A stretch of DNA of 64,000 bases from Helianthus annuus (GCF_002127325.2 NC_035449.2:140059807-140123806); one strand, 5' to 3'. Shown: positions 45,198-57,317, counted from the first letter of the stretch. Translations and numbers: made by a program. Notes: generated by a model not told the origin, from the letters alone.

Positions 45198-47154
45198 TCG
45201 GACAGTCAAATTCGATCTAACAATCAATTTGAGGTAACAGTTCAGCTCAAAATTCATTGATACTAAGGTTGGTCGTATTTAGTTGAAAAACAGAGCAATG
45301 AGAAATCATGTTCAAAGTCACTATTCTAAAGCTCTGTAAAAACAACCAAGATGTCATAAGATTCACAAATTTCAAACAACAAGTGATGTCATGATCAACC
45401 ATAGTTTCCAGATCTGGAAACATGTCTGATAACTATGGTATGACTATTTTCATTCAAAATTGATTTCAACTGTTGTTATGGAATTTGTGATGATTTCATC
45501 ATGTTTTATGCTAAAGTATGAACCTCAGATTAACAAAACCTATGTTCATAATAAACGTTAGTGTTTTGCTAACTTAGAAAGAGGGAAATAAAACTTTAGT
45601 CATGAAATCTTATGTGTTAAAAGGCAGGTTGAGAATCCTCAAAACAGTCCAAATCAAATGTAATGTGAGAATTGGTAATAAAACATGTACAAATGTGGCC
45701 AGATCTCTCAAAACATTACTGCAAAATGATTCTGGACTAAACTTTTCTTAAATAAGATCTCCCAGTAAGTATTTCTGTACTTATGAATGGGAAGGGTAAA
45801 AAAGGGAAGAAGAAAATGAACAAAACTCAAAAGTGTGTTTATCTCAAAACTTTTGAAGCCAAAAGAAAAAGAGTATAAACATAAAACACTCATGAGTCCA
45901 AAGTTGGGTAAACAATGGTCATCATGCAACTGTGTGCATTCATCAATACAGGAATTGTTCAGGTAACAATGGCATCTCCAGTGATTGACCTTAAAAGAAG
46001 AATTTACAATCAATTGACAAGAAAATGATCCTAAACAGTAGTCAAAATAACTTGAGAATGATATGATCATGAGCTTATTTGGAAAGTTACCAGATCCTTT
46101 TGATGTTATTTTCAAAATTTTTACAGAAGTTTTTCTCAGAATAAATCCAGATATATTATTTTTTTATATAATATATTTTGTACTTTTACTCATTCTTTGT
46201 AGTAAAAAGTTCATCTCTGGTCAGGATGTAATTTCCTTATTTTTGTGTGAAATTACTATTCCTAAAACTGATCAAAAGGAAATGGTACACATGTCAAGGT
46301 CATGTTAAGCTCAAGTTTGTTTATCACAGATCAAAAATTGATTGCAAACTGATTTTGAACTACTGAGATACTCATGTTCTAGTTCAAATAATTAGACACA
46401 AAATGAGTAGCCTTAGTAGAAAAGTCTTCATCATCTGGGATGCTAAACCACTGTCAGGAAATAGTGAACATGTGGCAAACCTAGAACTTAATTTCCTAAG
46501 AAAAACTGCTGACAAATTAAACTTGATAATCTACATCTAAAAATGTAGTTAAGAATAGCATTCCTACAGAATAACAGATGTTGGACATGATATTGAGCTT
46601 ATACAAGACAAAATCAATCCCCACATCTGATCAAACAGATGCTAAAATTATTTGTCAAAAGTTAAAACACTGCTGCACAAACAGTTGTTATACTAATGGT
46701 CTTCATTTTGTTTTCTACCACTGTTTTCCCTTAACTGCTGCCGTGTTTCAAACATCTGCTTTCTAAAGTCTGTCCACTGCTGAAAGTCAACCCGTGCTCT
46801 TTCAATTTCTTCATAAGCACTGTTGTATAACATCAGTGTTTTATCCACTGATAGTTAAAATCACCCACTGATCCATTTATTACCGTTGTAACTACTGATG
46901 TTTGATCCATCAGTGGTTCCCAAAACAACTGTCCTCCATTATTTACTCTTCCATCAGGGGTTGGCACGTGGTCAGTTTTTAGTCGTTAGATCATTATAAC
47001 CGCTGCCACGTCAGTATTTCCTTTTTCCCTAAATAAAAACCTGATCAAAACCCAAACAGGGCTTCACTGTCGAATTGAATTCCAAACATTCTCTTCACAA
47101 AGTAGTTTCCCACTCATAACTCCAAAAACATTTTTCGATCTTCTTCATCAGAAA
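45198..47154 (+). other. E4 leader, non-coding
   Basis: Nearly 2 kb without a credible gene. The small frames (for example 45708-46115 on the - strand) show no motif. The last 450 bases again carry ACTGCTG, CATCAGTG and CCACTGAT words. A CTAAATAAAAACC TATA-like site near 47031, preceded by GCCACGTCAG at about 47003, sits about 120 bases before the ORF. It could be an internal promoter. Confidence 0.6.
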
Positions 47155-50100
47155 ATGACGAAATCAAAGTCGAAATCAAAATCAAAACCGTCTTCTTCCT
47201 CCGCTTCCACTGACGCCGCTCAAATGGCCGCTGAAACCACAGAAATTCGTTACAAATCCCCTCACAACTATTTGGGTATACTCACAAAACCCACAACCGA
47301 CAACACCTTCGACTCTATCATTGACACCTTATCTGCATCAAAGTATAAAACTTTGTTAACAGCAGACGCTCCCATTTATCTACAAACCCAGAGAGAGTTC
47401 TGGAACAATGCCACCCTTGAAAAACAAGGAGACACTGTCACAACCATCAACTCCTCGATACAGGGTAAAAAGATTCAAATCTCTCCACAATCTATTTCAG
47501 AAGTCTTCAAACTCAATGATCTGAAAGGTAAAACCTCTTTTTCTAAAACTAAGTTGAAAAAGGATTTCATGAATAGGGGTTATGCAGAGCAACCAAAAAG
47601 GGACACCTTACAAAAGGGTTTCTTCCCTTCTTCACCAAGGTTTTTATTTCACACTCTGTTGATGTGTGTATCTAATAAAACAACTTCTTTTAATGAAATA
47701 CCATCAAAACTTCAATATCTGGGATATGCAATTTTAAACAATGAAAACTTTAATTATTCCCAGGAAATTTTTGATGATCTGGTAAGAAATGTTGATAGCA
47801 AAGCATTTCTGCTCTTTCCAAGGTTTTTAAGCTATTATTCTGAACAAAAATTTGAAAAGGAAGATGCAGAATTGCCCAAACAAGGTGCTTCTTTTAAAAT
47901 AAACTGTTTAACGCCTGAAACATTCTCTAGAATGTTGGAACCTATAAAAACAAAAGCAGAGGTACCCGAGCAGAATTTAGCAGATGAAACTGCTCCTCAG
48001 GTATCGGCTGCTGAGCCCACTGCTCCAGGTGATCAAAGTAGCACACCCACTGTTTTGAAACCCACACCTGCCACAACCAAAAAGAACAAAAAGAAAACAT
48101 ATAGAAAGCCCCCCAAACCCAAAACAAAGGCACCTCTGGAAGATGAGATCCCAGAGCAAATGCCCGTGATAACACAAATGTCACCAATAACCACTTCTGC
48201 TACTTCCTCACAGCAGTAGGAAGAAAGATCTCCACCTTTGCCTCAAACTCCTCCTGCATCCTCACAAAAGGATCAGGTTGTAAACACAGAGACCCCACAA
48301 TACAAAGCTCTGGACCCACTCGGATCCATCTTCCACAGTCCTGATCCCAAGGACATGTCTCTTTCAACTCCCTTACCTTCACCCCCCACATTACCACCAT
48401 CCATTATACCTTTGTTGCATGCAGTTGGTATTACTCAGACACAAACCAGTTCCTCTCAAACACTTATCACTGAGAGTATACTCCCACAAGTGACTGGATC
48501 TGATGTTGATATCTCTGTTAACCCAGCAACAACTGAGGAGGTTACACTGCAGAAGTTACAAGTAACTCCTGTCAGTAGTTCAAGTGGAGCAGCCACTACA
48601 AATGTTGAACCCACTGGTTTACATTTGGACAGTGGTTTCATTCATAAGACTCTCTTGAAGGCAATTTCTTCAATAGCACCTCTGAGAACCACCAGTGAGG
48701 TTGTTTTGCCCACTAGTACACTTAAAAGGCTATCAAGTGCTGAAGAAAGATGTCCCCAGTACCAAGAACAAGGGGCATCAATGAATGACTTTTGGGATTC
48801 AGTCCCTAAGTCACACATTGGTAAAACCACTGCTGGTGGGGATTCAGATGATCCCATTAACTTGGGTGATGCTTCAAAATATCAGGAATTGACGGGCAGG
48901 GTTGAAAACCTGGAAACCTCAGTTGCTGAAATAAAGGATATGGTGCAGCAGCTGTTAAAAGCTCAGAAAGCCCAATCCACTGCTGCTCCAGCTCAAGCAC
49001 CTGTACAACAGGCACCTGCTGCAAATGAGTTATGGAACATGTTCCAACCACTGCTGGAAAGACAAAAGCAGATGGCTGATCAGCAGCATGCTATACATGT
49101 ACAAAAGCTGACAAACATGGTGGAGTCAACATTTAAAGATACTCAGGTAGATATTAAAGCTATCAAGGCTCATATCCAAAGTGCCTCTGGAAAAGTTCCT
49201 CCCACTGTCCTCTTCATGAATGAACCCTTCCCAGATAATGCCAAAAAGGGGGAGAAGATTAAGTGGAAGAAGAAAGGAATTGATGATGGCATCTTTATTG
49301 AGCCAGAAAATAGCCAAACCAAAGCTAGTGTATCAACACACACCACATCACCACACACCACCATAACCACTGCTCCACCATCATCTGTGATCACATCACC
49401 AACAACAAATTCACCACCAAAAACAGCCACCCCATCATCACCTCCTGCCAAAAAGCAGAAGACAGCAGATGTTACATCTGCTGTAATGACAACAGTGGTT
49501 GAAACACCAGTTGCTCCAACTATTGTTAGTCAGTCACTCATCACCACTCAAACCCCTGCCATCACAACCCCTGCTCAAAAGCAGAAGACATCTGCTGACA
49601 TATCAGTAGTTGTAATGACAACAACGGTTGAAACACCAGTTGTTTCAACCACTGTTAGTCAACCATCCACCACTGCTCTCACCATTCCCACACCACAACC
49701 AGCAAAGCTCTATACCAGAAAAAGAAAACTTACTCAGGCAAATGAGGACAAATATGATCTCATTGCTGCAAAATATCCACTGGAACTAGAAGCTATCAAA
49801 AATGAGATGAGGCAATTCTACACTGATGATGATCCTTCAAACAGAAGATTTCCTTCACTCGTTGGCTTCATAGTCCCAGAAGACATGGATGAATACCTTG
49901 AGCTCAAAGCAAGACAGGCTAAGATAAGAGCCAAGGTTGAATGTGAAGGTCAAAGTGATGAAGCCATTGCTGAAAGATTGGAATTTCTGCTCATAAAAGT
50001 CAAACAGATAAAAGATTTTGCACAAGAGCTGAGCAAAGAAAAGGTAGGTCAACGAAAAGAGATGAGAAGAAAACTTCTTACAAACATCATGCAAGAAAAA

Positions 50101-51084
50101 TTCTATCCTGCTGAAGAAAACCAACTTGAAGAATGGCCAATAGTGGCTTTAAAGCATGAGGCTGATAGGATTGATAGAATCAAGAACGATCCTAGAAAGA
50201 AGAAAAATGCTCCAAATTGGAGCAAATACAAAAAGCTCATCGCTGACTTAACAATTGAGTACAAAAGAAAGAAACAAGAGCTGGTTGAGGCAAAAGTGGA
50301 CACTGCCAATGCCATATCAAAATGGTCAAAGCAGCATACTGATGAAGCCTATGAAAGGCTGAAGAAAAGAAAGATAACTGTTTCAGGCACTTCAAAGAAG
50401 CATGAACAAATGATGAAGCTTGAACAATAGATTGAAAACCTCCAAAAACTGTTCAAATCAGCAGATAATCCTATTCTTGTGTCAAAGTAAGAAGAAGGAA
50501 AACAGCTGTCTAGTGAAGAGGTAAACGAAAAGGAAGCTGAGTACTTCAAGGATACCATAATGAAAATGGGTCTAAAAGAAGATACCTCAGCAAAACTTCA
50601 AAACCTTTTTAAGAAGGTGTTAACTAAGCCTGCATCACCAGATACTTCAGAATTTTCAGATATTGAGTCAGATCAGCAAAAGAGACAGGAGCAGATAGAA
50701 AAAGAGACTGCAGAAGACATACCTGCAAGTAACAATGTCATTGAAATGGCTCTCAAATGAATGTCTGAAAGTCTGCAAGTTTTCACAAGGCCAACATCAC
50801 CAAACTCATCTAAAAATAAATCTCTTCCAAGAAACCCATTAGGATTAAAAGTACTAAAGTGGACGTCTGATCAAAAGACCCACGTATTGACCTTGGTCAG
50901 ATCCAATGGTGAAGTGAAGTACATATCAAGGAAAGAAGCACTAGGCCTTAGTGTTGAAGATTTGCAGGATCTCCTTGAACTTACACTGTGTAGGGATGAA
51001 GATGACACAAGTTCCAAGAATTTTGAAGAAGAATTTAAAAGACAAGCTAAGGAACTTCTGATGAGGAATAAAGGTCCAGAATAA
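47155..51084 (+). pseudogene. E4 accessory protein, one frame with four stops
   Basis: A single reading frame of about 1,310 codons runs through, interrupted only by TAG 48217-48219, TAG 50428-50430, TAA 50488-50490 and TGA 50758-50760. There is no frameshift. It has a Ser/Lys-rich start, then a globular N-terminal domain (about residues 25-250) with YLQTQREFWNNAT and FFPSSPRFLFHTLLMCVSNKTTSFNE. A long Thr/Pro/Ser-rich low-complexity part with a coiled coil follows (VENLETSVAEIKDMVQQLL), then a Lys-rich helical C-terminus and a last conserved block (GLKVLKWTSDQKTHVL, EVKYISRKEALGL). I recall such proteins beside copia elements in Asteraceae, often misnamed. The role is unknown. No zinc knuckle or enzyme motif is visible. 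X encodes a related N-terminal domain. Confidence 0.75.
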
Positions 51085-51120
51085 TGAAGGGTTTTGGCAT
51101 TATTTGTTCCAGGGGGAGAT

Positions 51121-51887
51121 TGTTGGGATTGAACCCTACCAGAGGAACAGATAATGAAAGCCAAAACCGGATCACAACAGTGGACTCAAAATAAGCAGCT
51201 GTTTGCACTAGGCTTTCCCCTTGACAGTGGTAATCTAACATCTGATAGATTTAACTACTGCTCACTATAACAACTGATGAACCAAACACTGATGAAACTC
51301 TAAAGACTGCTGAAGACAAACATTGTTTCTTTATCTACTGTCGTTTCCTAAGTACTGCTGAAGACACAAGCACTGCTCATTCAAGGACTGATCACCTTTG
51401 AAGAAAGCACTGATGCTCAACATCAGTGCTCAGGCTACAACAGCGGAACGTGAAGCAGTAGTTTTCTCTTGTTATGTATTGTACTTATAATCAGTTGTTA
51501 AACATCAGTAGTTTGTATAGAACAATGTTTATAGGTTGTTAGGTTGTTAGATGTCACTATCTTGTTATGTACTGTACTTATACCCTGTACTGTTACATTT
51601 GATTGACTGAGTGGATTCTTCTTCTCCAGTCCAATCCTTTCATCTTGTGCAACCAACCTTGGAGTATCAGGCTGAGGGGAGCTTAGTTCTGTAAGCATGC
51701 TTGTAATCATTTGATTTGTAATTGAATCATTGAACTTAATGAGAAGCATCTGTTTATCAAACTATTTTCCACTTAGATTGTGCTTACAAAGTTTATCTTC
51801 ATTTCCGCTGCACTTAATCTTATTTTATATTCATTGATTTGTCAAACTTACACAAACTAGCACAATCATGACAGCCTCCGATCCTAA
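51121..51887 (+). repeat. E4 right LTR, last bases missing
   Basis: Starts TGTTGGGATTG directly after the purine tract CAGGGGGAGAT. It ends CCGATCCTAA without the final CA of the left LTR, where Tat sequence begins. It differs from the left LTR by scattered bases and by a different 60-base stretch near 51530-51580, so it is an older or recombined pair. Confidence 0.85.
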
Positions 51888-52128
51888 TAGAGAATCCTAT
51901 CAGGAATGGGGTAGCAGGAAAAGCAACCCAGGTGTTCGAAACAGAATCACTTTTGGCAAAAGAGTCAAAAAGCTTGAAGACGGTATCCGCCGGAAAACAG
52001 TGGCGAATCCGGTCAATCTCCGGATCGGTGAAGCAGAAGAGTTCCTTCGAAGGATTTTGCAGAATCCCTTGGCTTTTCAGGGGACTATCTTTCTGGTGAT
52101 CCTTGGCACGGGAGGATCGTAGTTTCAT
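51888..52128 (-). pseudogene. Truncated antisense accessory gene of a Tat element
   Basis: The start at 52128 reads MKLRSSRAKD and shares with the E0 gene SPLK, FTDPEIDRIRHCFPADTVFK and TWVAFPATPFLIGF. The match ends after FLIGF-Ser, where E4 LTR sequence is joined, so only about the first 80 residues remain. Likely TATA and TGACGTCA sites lie upstream at about 52290 and 52321. Confidence 0.8.
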
Positions 52129-52463
52129 TGTGATCTTGAGATTTTGATGAAACGGAAAAGAGAAATAGAGGAAGAAGATGAAGAGAGAAGGGAGAGAGAA
52201 ATACTTGATTGATCTTCGAATGAGGATTTAAAGGGATGTAACGCACGAATTTAAATGCCTCTTGATCCTTATCTCTAACTTTGAATTTATAATGATGATT
52301 TTGCAGGCAAGTCATGTCGCTGACGTCAAGGCTGCAACGGCTAGTTCGGTCCAAACGGCTATATTTCCGTTAGCTAGTTGGTTGCAGATAGGATCAAAAA
52401 TATGACTCGTTAATTTACCTTTTACTACTCATATTTTGGGGCAATCGTTAGGGATAGATTTTC
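51888..52463 (-). mobile_element. Tat-lineage fragment (E0 relative): antisense gene start and LTR edge
   Basis: Homologous to about 5605-6160 of E0: exon 1 of the antisense gene, its leader, TGACGTCA, the TATTTTGGGGCAAT purine tract and the first 20 or so bases of a 3' LTR (GTTAGGGATAGATTTTC). The left edge abuts E4. On the right E5 has inserted just inside the LTR. The parent element ran on the + strand and the gene fragment is on the - strand. Confidence 0.75.
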
Positions 52464-52900
52464 TGTAGGATCGTTATCTGACCCGAATGAGTCGATCAGA
52501 AGAGTGCTCAGACAGAATCAGAGGCGGAATTCATTGATTCTGTCTTTGTTTAGCTTGATTTCACTAATTTGTCTCTGTTTATTGCACTTGATAACAATTT
52601 ACAAGCTCTGGAGACGATTCGGCAGGGCTTCGCCGTTACACAACCTAACTGCTACTTAGTTCCGCTTGAATGACCTTCCTATTTATAGGAGACATTGGTT
52701 CGCTTATACAGACATGTACGTATAAGCGGACCTACATCACTGACATATAAGCGGACCTAATGACACATAAGCGGAACTATCCTAGTGTCATAAAAGCGAA
52801 ACTATTCCTAAATCATGATTTCTCGATTTCCGTGCATGATACAAACAGCCCTAACCTAAGACTCGAACTAAGATGTAGTCGACAAACAACTGCACCAACA
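52464..52900 (-). repeat. E5 3' LTR
   Basis: 437 bp, + strand TGTAGGATCG to TGCACCAACA, followed by AACTCCCCCT (purine tract on the - strand). AAGCGGACCT and AAGCGAAAC words lie near 52715-52800. Confidence 0.87.
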
Positions 52901-54620
52901 AACTCCCCCTTGAATGTTGACGGAATCTTCAGTGAGAGTCTTCAAACATGACAGCTCTTCACTCTTAATCGGTCTTCTTCAGGAACTCTTCCTGGAATTA
53001 TGTACCCGGATCTTTCTCTGGCTCTAACTCTCATCAGACTCCCCCTATCATCATTCTGGGATCGCCGTCTGGAATTCGTTATCACCATTGAAATCAACTC
53101 CTGGCTTTATCAGTATAAACTTCTTCTCAGGTTCTAATGTATCTCCTGGCTTTCCATAGCAACAGGGTCAGAAACCTGCACAACTCAAACACTCTATCAC
53201 AAACAAACACAATTGTGATTCAACTTAATGAATCAACTAATCATTTAAGAATATTCAAGATTTTTTCACATTTAAAACCTATTAAACTTTCCAAAATCTG
53301 ATTAAACATTTCAAACCAATTTAACCAAACCTCTGTTCATCATGTTTATCCTTTGAGATTTTGAATTTCAGCTCTTCAACATCAGTTGTCGAAAATCTTT
53401 TTGGATTTTTCAAAAATGAAACATAAATGCAATAACAAAAATTAAATGCAGAAATAAAATACGTACAAACATATTTTTGTGAGTTAGTGCAAGAGGATCA
53501 TATCAGCTGTTGACAAGACACTAGCACCGTTAAGCTGTTATTTCATTTTAAGCTTTTAAACAGTTCGCGTTGATTGCCGATATATTGATCCACTTAAATT
53601 CTCACAAAACTTTCAACCTGTTCGAGATATTGAATTAGTGTTTTAGAACTTAAACATCTACATGTGTCCCACCTCAGTATATACTCCCGTATCCAGACCC
53701 CAGTATTCAGTCTTACAGGTGAGTATACCACAGCTGATATCTGTTAAGGGATAGATGCGAGGGCCATGAGAGCTCAGGTCGATACTTCCGTATACGCAGA
53801 GAGATGACGGCTTCGACTTTCAGGTGTGTCCCCTTTAGAGGATCTTTTATTTTCAACAGCAGCGACTATCAATTTTATTGTTTCATCAGCATGCTGAGGG
53901 CGAGCTTATATTTCAAAGCTTTTTGCAGAAAGTATTATCCGGGGACTAGGTCAGTACTTCCATACAACAGAAGTCCCGGGATAATACCCCAGATATCACT
54001 GAGCATAAAGACCTAGTATCTCAGAATACGGGACCTTTCAAACAGGATTTCAGGGGTTACCTATATATCCTGGAGGTGTTCCCCACATAGACGCAAGTGA
54101 AATTTATGTTTATATCCCAAACTGATCTACTAATTTTGAGAAAACCTACCGGCACATCTTTAGCGAGACTGCTTAATTGCATTTATACATTACAAATCTT
54201 TAGCGTACTGTGCCAGTCTAGCTGATGTACTATCATTTCCTCTTTTTTGCACCAAAACATTTTTAATATTTCCGATGTTTTTGACATTTTCAAATTTTCT
54301 AATTTCTTTAAAATTTTTCTCCCCTTAAAATCAAAATATGTTTCAATTTTGATTTTCTAGGAAAATTTGAAACAAACTGTACAAAGTTGACAACATGATA
54401 TGAATCACTTCAATTCGCCATCCACTTGGCGTAAACAATCAGAACTCCCCCTCACAACCAACTATTTTCCCATAATGATTTCAAAACACTCAAGTTTGTT
54501 TTAATCAGAATGGTTTTTCCGGAAAATAAGTTTTGTTGATTTTACCACTTGTAAAATTGGGGATCAAATCATCACATTGTTTTACCAATCTCTTGAATGA
54601 TAGTTAACTCAAGTTCAATT
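52901..54620 (-). other. E5 3' non-coding region with conserved structured block
   Basis: No gene. The shared block spans about 53660-54080: the stem GTATTATCCGGGGACT (53932-53947) pairs with AGTCCCGGGATAATAC (53972-53987), with one mismatch. The antisense splice-donor-like CAGGTGAGTATACC (53717-53730) is present. Further left are GTGCAAGAGGATCATATCAGCTG (53487) and GTTGTCGAAAATC (about 53386), also conserved. Bases 52901-53160 carry a CTCCTGGCTTT/CTGGAATT segment that E6 shares. Confidence 0.75.
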
Positions 54621-54893
54621 TAATGACTTGATTTACCACTTGGAAGATCCACCTGGTTCAAATTCTGAACCACTTGTAACAATCACAAACATACAACTCA
54701 AACCTGTTTTTCAACCAATTACCATCTGTTGATTGAATTCTCAAGGTGCCGATTCCTACTCCTCGCTTACAAACCTGGGAGTTCTGGCAAGTCCTGCAAA
54801 AACTTCTCAAACATATTATACAAACATGATAAAGAATGATGCCGATTCCTGATCCGCGATTACCACCTTGGGATCTCCGGCAAGTTAGGTTTT
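54621..54893 (-). other. Doubled gag-pol junction module in E5
   Basis: The - strand reads ACTTGCCGGAGATCCC and GGATCAGGAATCGGCATC after the gag stop, then TTTTTGCAG and GACTTGCCAGAACTCCC with GGAGTAGGAATCGGCACC. Same layout as E2 and H; no protease follows. Confidence 0.55.
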
Positions 54894-57317
54894 TCATTTG
54901 AATAAATTCACCCAAGCCTGACAGTCCTTGGGTGATTTTGAATTCTTGTTCAACAATGGTGGAAAATTTACATCATCCATTATTAAACCTGAATTCTCCT
55001 TTTTTACCTCAACCAATGGCTCCTCTGGCTTTGACAAACCAAAATCATTGCCTGAGTGTGGCTTGTCTGACTTTGACCTGTCAGATTCATCACCTGAAGG
55101 TGGCTTGTCTGACTTTGACATATCAGATTCATCGCCGACCATTTTCTTCTTCTTCTTTTCTTCTTTCGTCCTCAGATTTGTATCCGATGAATTCGTCTTG
55201 CTTGACTTTGCAATCGAGAAAGTTGATTCATCTGTACTCTTATTCGATTTATTCGGTGAACCCGAGGACAAAATGTTCTCGAGATACTCTCTCGCCTTCT
55301 TCCTCTTCTTCCTCAGTCTGTCTTTCTGCCCCTGTGAAAGTTTAACTTTCTTTTCTTGAATTGTCTATTCTTGAACTTTAGGTTTTAGAACCTTATGTTC
55401 ATGAGGCTTGACTTTGACTGGAATCTTTGCCAATTTCTGAGACTTAGCCCTCAATCTGCCATTCGATCTCCTTGGGCAATCTCTGGCAATATGACCTTTG
55501 ATGTTGCAATTAAAGCATCTTCTTGTCTCATAATTCCAACTTTGGCAGTTAACAGTAATGTGCCCTTGATAACCGCATTGGTAACACACTCTGTTATCGT
55601 ACCATGTACCACCTTCACACCAAACGCTCAGATCATAGCATTGTTTGGCTTGATGATACTCTTTTCTCATCTTGATTACTGGATTTGACTTTTGAGCACT
55701 GTGGTCCGACCTGCACCACTTATTACCAACAATTTTTGAGTTTTCATTTTTCAATTTTTTTGATTTTTGATTTCGATTGGATGATTGATCTGATGAGCTT
55801 TTATTTTCTTTTTGAACATTTTTCAAATTTTTATCTTTTTGTTTCTGTTCCACTTTCTTCTTCAAAGGTTTTTGCTTAGAGCATTCTCCCTTTTCAGTCG
55901 ATTGTAGAACAGTTTTCTGAAACTTTTCTTTTAATAAAAACAATTTTTGTTTTTCTATTTTTTCATTTTCATCATCAGATTTCTCATCACAATCTTCAAC
56001 TTTGACATTGTCAAAGTTTGTGACATCGTCACTTAATGGAACAGAATTGATTGGTTTTGGACAGGGAATATTCAAACTGTCTGATGCAGTCACAAAACCT
56101 ATCAATTTCTTCTCAAGTTCATCAAACATATTTCTTGAATTTTCAGCTTCATTTTCAAGCTGAGATATTCTTTCAAGATGAAACTTGATTAAATTTTCAT
56201 TCTCATTCTTCAAGTTTTCAAGAACAGACTTTTCTTTTTCCAAAACTTTTATCTGTTCTTGAAATTTCATTTCATTTGCTTTCAAGTTTTTGTTCTCTAG
56301 TTTTATCCAGAAATCTTCATTTTCTGACGATTTCTTTTTGCTTTCAAAGTCTTTTTCTAACTCTTCAATTTTCTTTCTAGCACATTCACCTTCTTTTTCA
56401 AGTTTAATAATTTTCTGAAGATGGGAATTTATCATTTTTTGCTTTTCAATGTTGTTTTGACTAAAAACATTTCTCCCATCTTCAAGAATTTTTATTTGAC
56501 TTTGAAATTCTTTCTCAGCTTTTAGTTTCTCTATTTCAAAAACTTTCATTTTATCTTTCAACTTCTGGTTTTCCAATGTCAAGCTGTTAACATTACTTAA
56601 CAGTTTGTCATTTTCAATTTTCAGTTTCTCACAAATTTCCTGAACCATAAGAATCTGTTTTTCATCAGTTTGCTTCCCATCTTTCAACTTCTTGACTTCC
56701 AATGTCAAACTTTCCGCATCTCTCAAGAGTTTGTCATTGTCAATCTTAAAGTTGTCACACTTAGAGCACACTGATTCACAACTTGAGGATCCAAATTCTA
56801 CAGATTCTTCATCATTTGAAACTTCTTCTTCCTTTGCCCTGAATGTACCTGCACAAAATATTTTAACATAATCAAGAGGATTTTCATTCTCATCTATATA
56901 ACAACCTCTCTTGATATCGTATTTCATTACATATTTTGCCCTAACACATTCAACAATCCTTTTGTTCATCTCATCAATCACATCTAATCCCATATCCATC
57001 AAATGATTTTCTAACACTTTAATCATATCTTTTCTTTTCTTTCTATTTTCTAATTCATGAGTTTTAAGTATGCTGATAAATCTATTTAGATGTAATTTTG
57101 AAAAATTTGAATCCTTCCTTAAATTTTTCAAACATTCACTCCATTCAATAGGTAATGTATCTGCAAACTTTTCTATCTTTTCAGCATCTGACAAAAATAT
57201 CTCATGATTATTCAAGTAACTAAGTAAGACTTTATATCGGTTTTCTAGATCTTCCAAAGTTTCATTTTTCAAACACACAAAATATTTAAACCTTTTTGCC
57301 CATCCATCCTTGCAGAC
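54894..57317 (-). pseudogene. gag: E5 gag, main part, one stop
   Basis: Continues gag after the E6 insertion, with frame conserved when the CAGAC duplication is counted once. Together with 63670-63759 it makes 838 codons. It lacks the first half of the capsid region present in E2 and E3 and starts near the NETLEDLENRYKVLLSYL level. A KYDIKRGCYIDENENPLDYVKIFC motif, long coiled coils (56900-56000), and two neighbouring CCHC knuckles (CYQCGYQGHITVNC, CFNCNIKGHIARDC) follow. Next are a basic linker (KDRLRKKRKKAREYL) and a Ser/Asp/Lys acidic repeat (GDESDMSKSDKPPS). The only internal stop is TAG at 55365-55367, where E6 has CAG. The end is GDQAWVNLFK-like at 54894. Confidence 0.88.

Larger units (their letters stand above)
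44344..51887 (+). mobile_element. E4: LTR element encoding only an accessory protein, tandem LTR arrangement
   Basis: The left LTR (44396-45183) is followed by a primer site, a 2-kb leader, one long ORF, a purine tract and the right LTR (51121-51887). The 52 bases before the left LTR (44344-44395) repeat the end of the internal region at 51069-51120, including the purine tract. The left LTR is thus both the 3' LTR of one copy and the 5' LTR of the next. E3 inserted in the left copy 52 bases before its LTR. There is no gag, protease, integrase or RT. Confidence 0.8.

Noticed and set aside
45708..46115. Reverse-strand ORF of 135 codons in the E4 leader
   Set aside because: No recognisable domain, AT-rich with biased hydrophobic composition, and not supported by a homologue in the window.
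53804..54016. Small ORF antisense to E5 in the structured block, with a partner in H (28213-28422) sharing its last 30 or so residues
   Set aside because: The shared residues follow from nucleotide conservation of the block. The frame is not kept in E2 or E3, and no start context or domain supports a protein.
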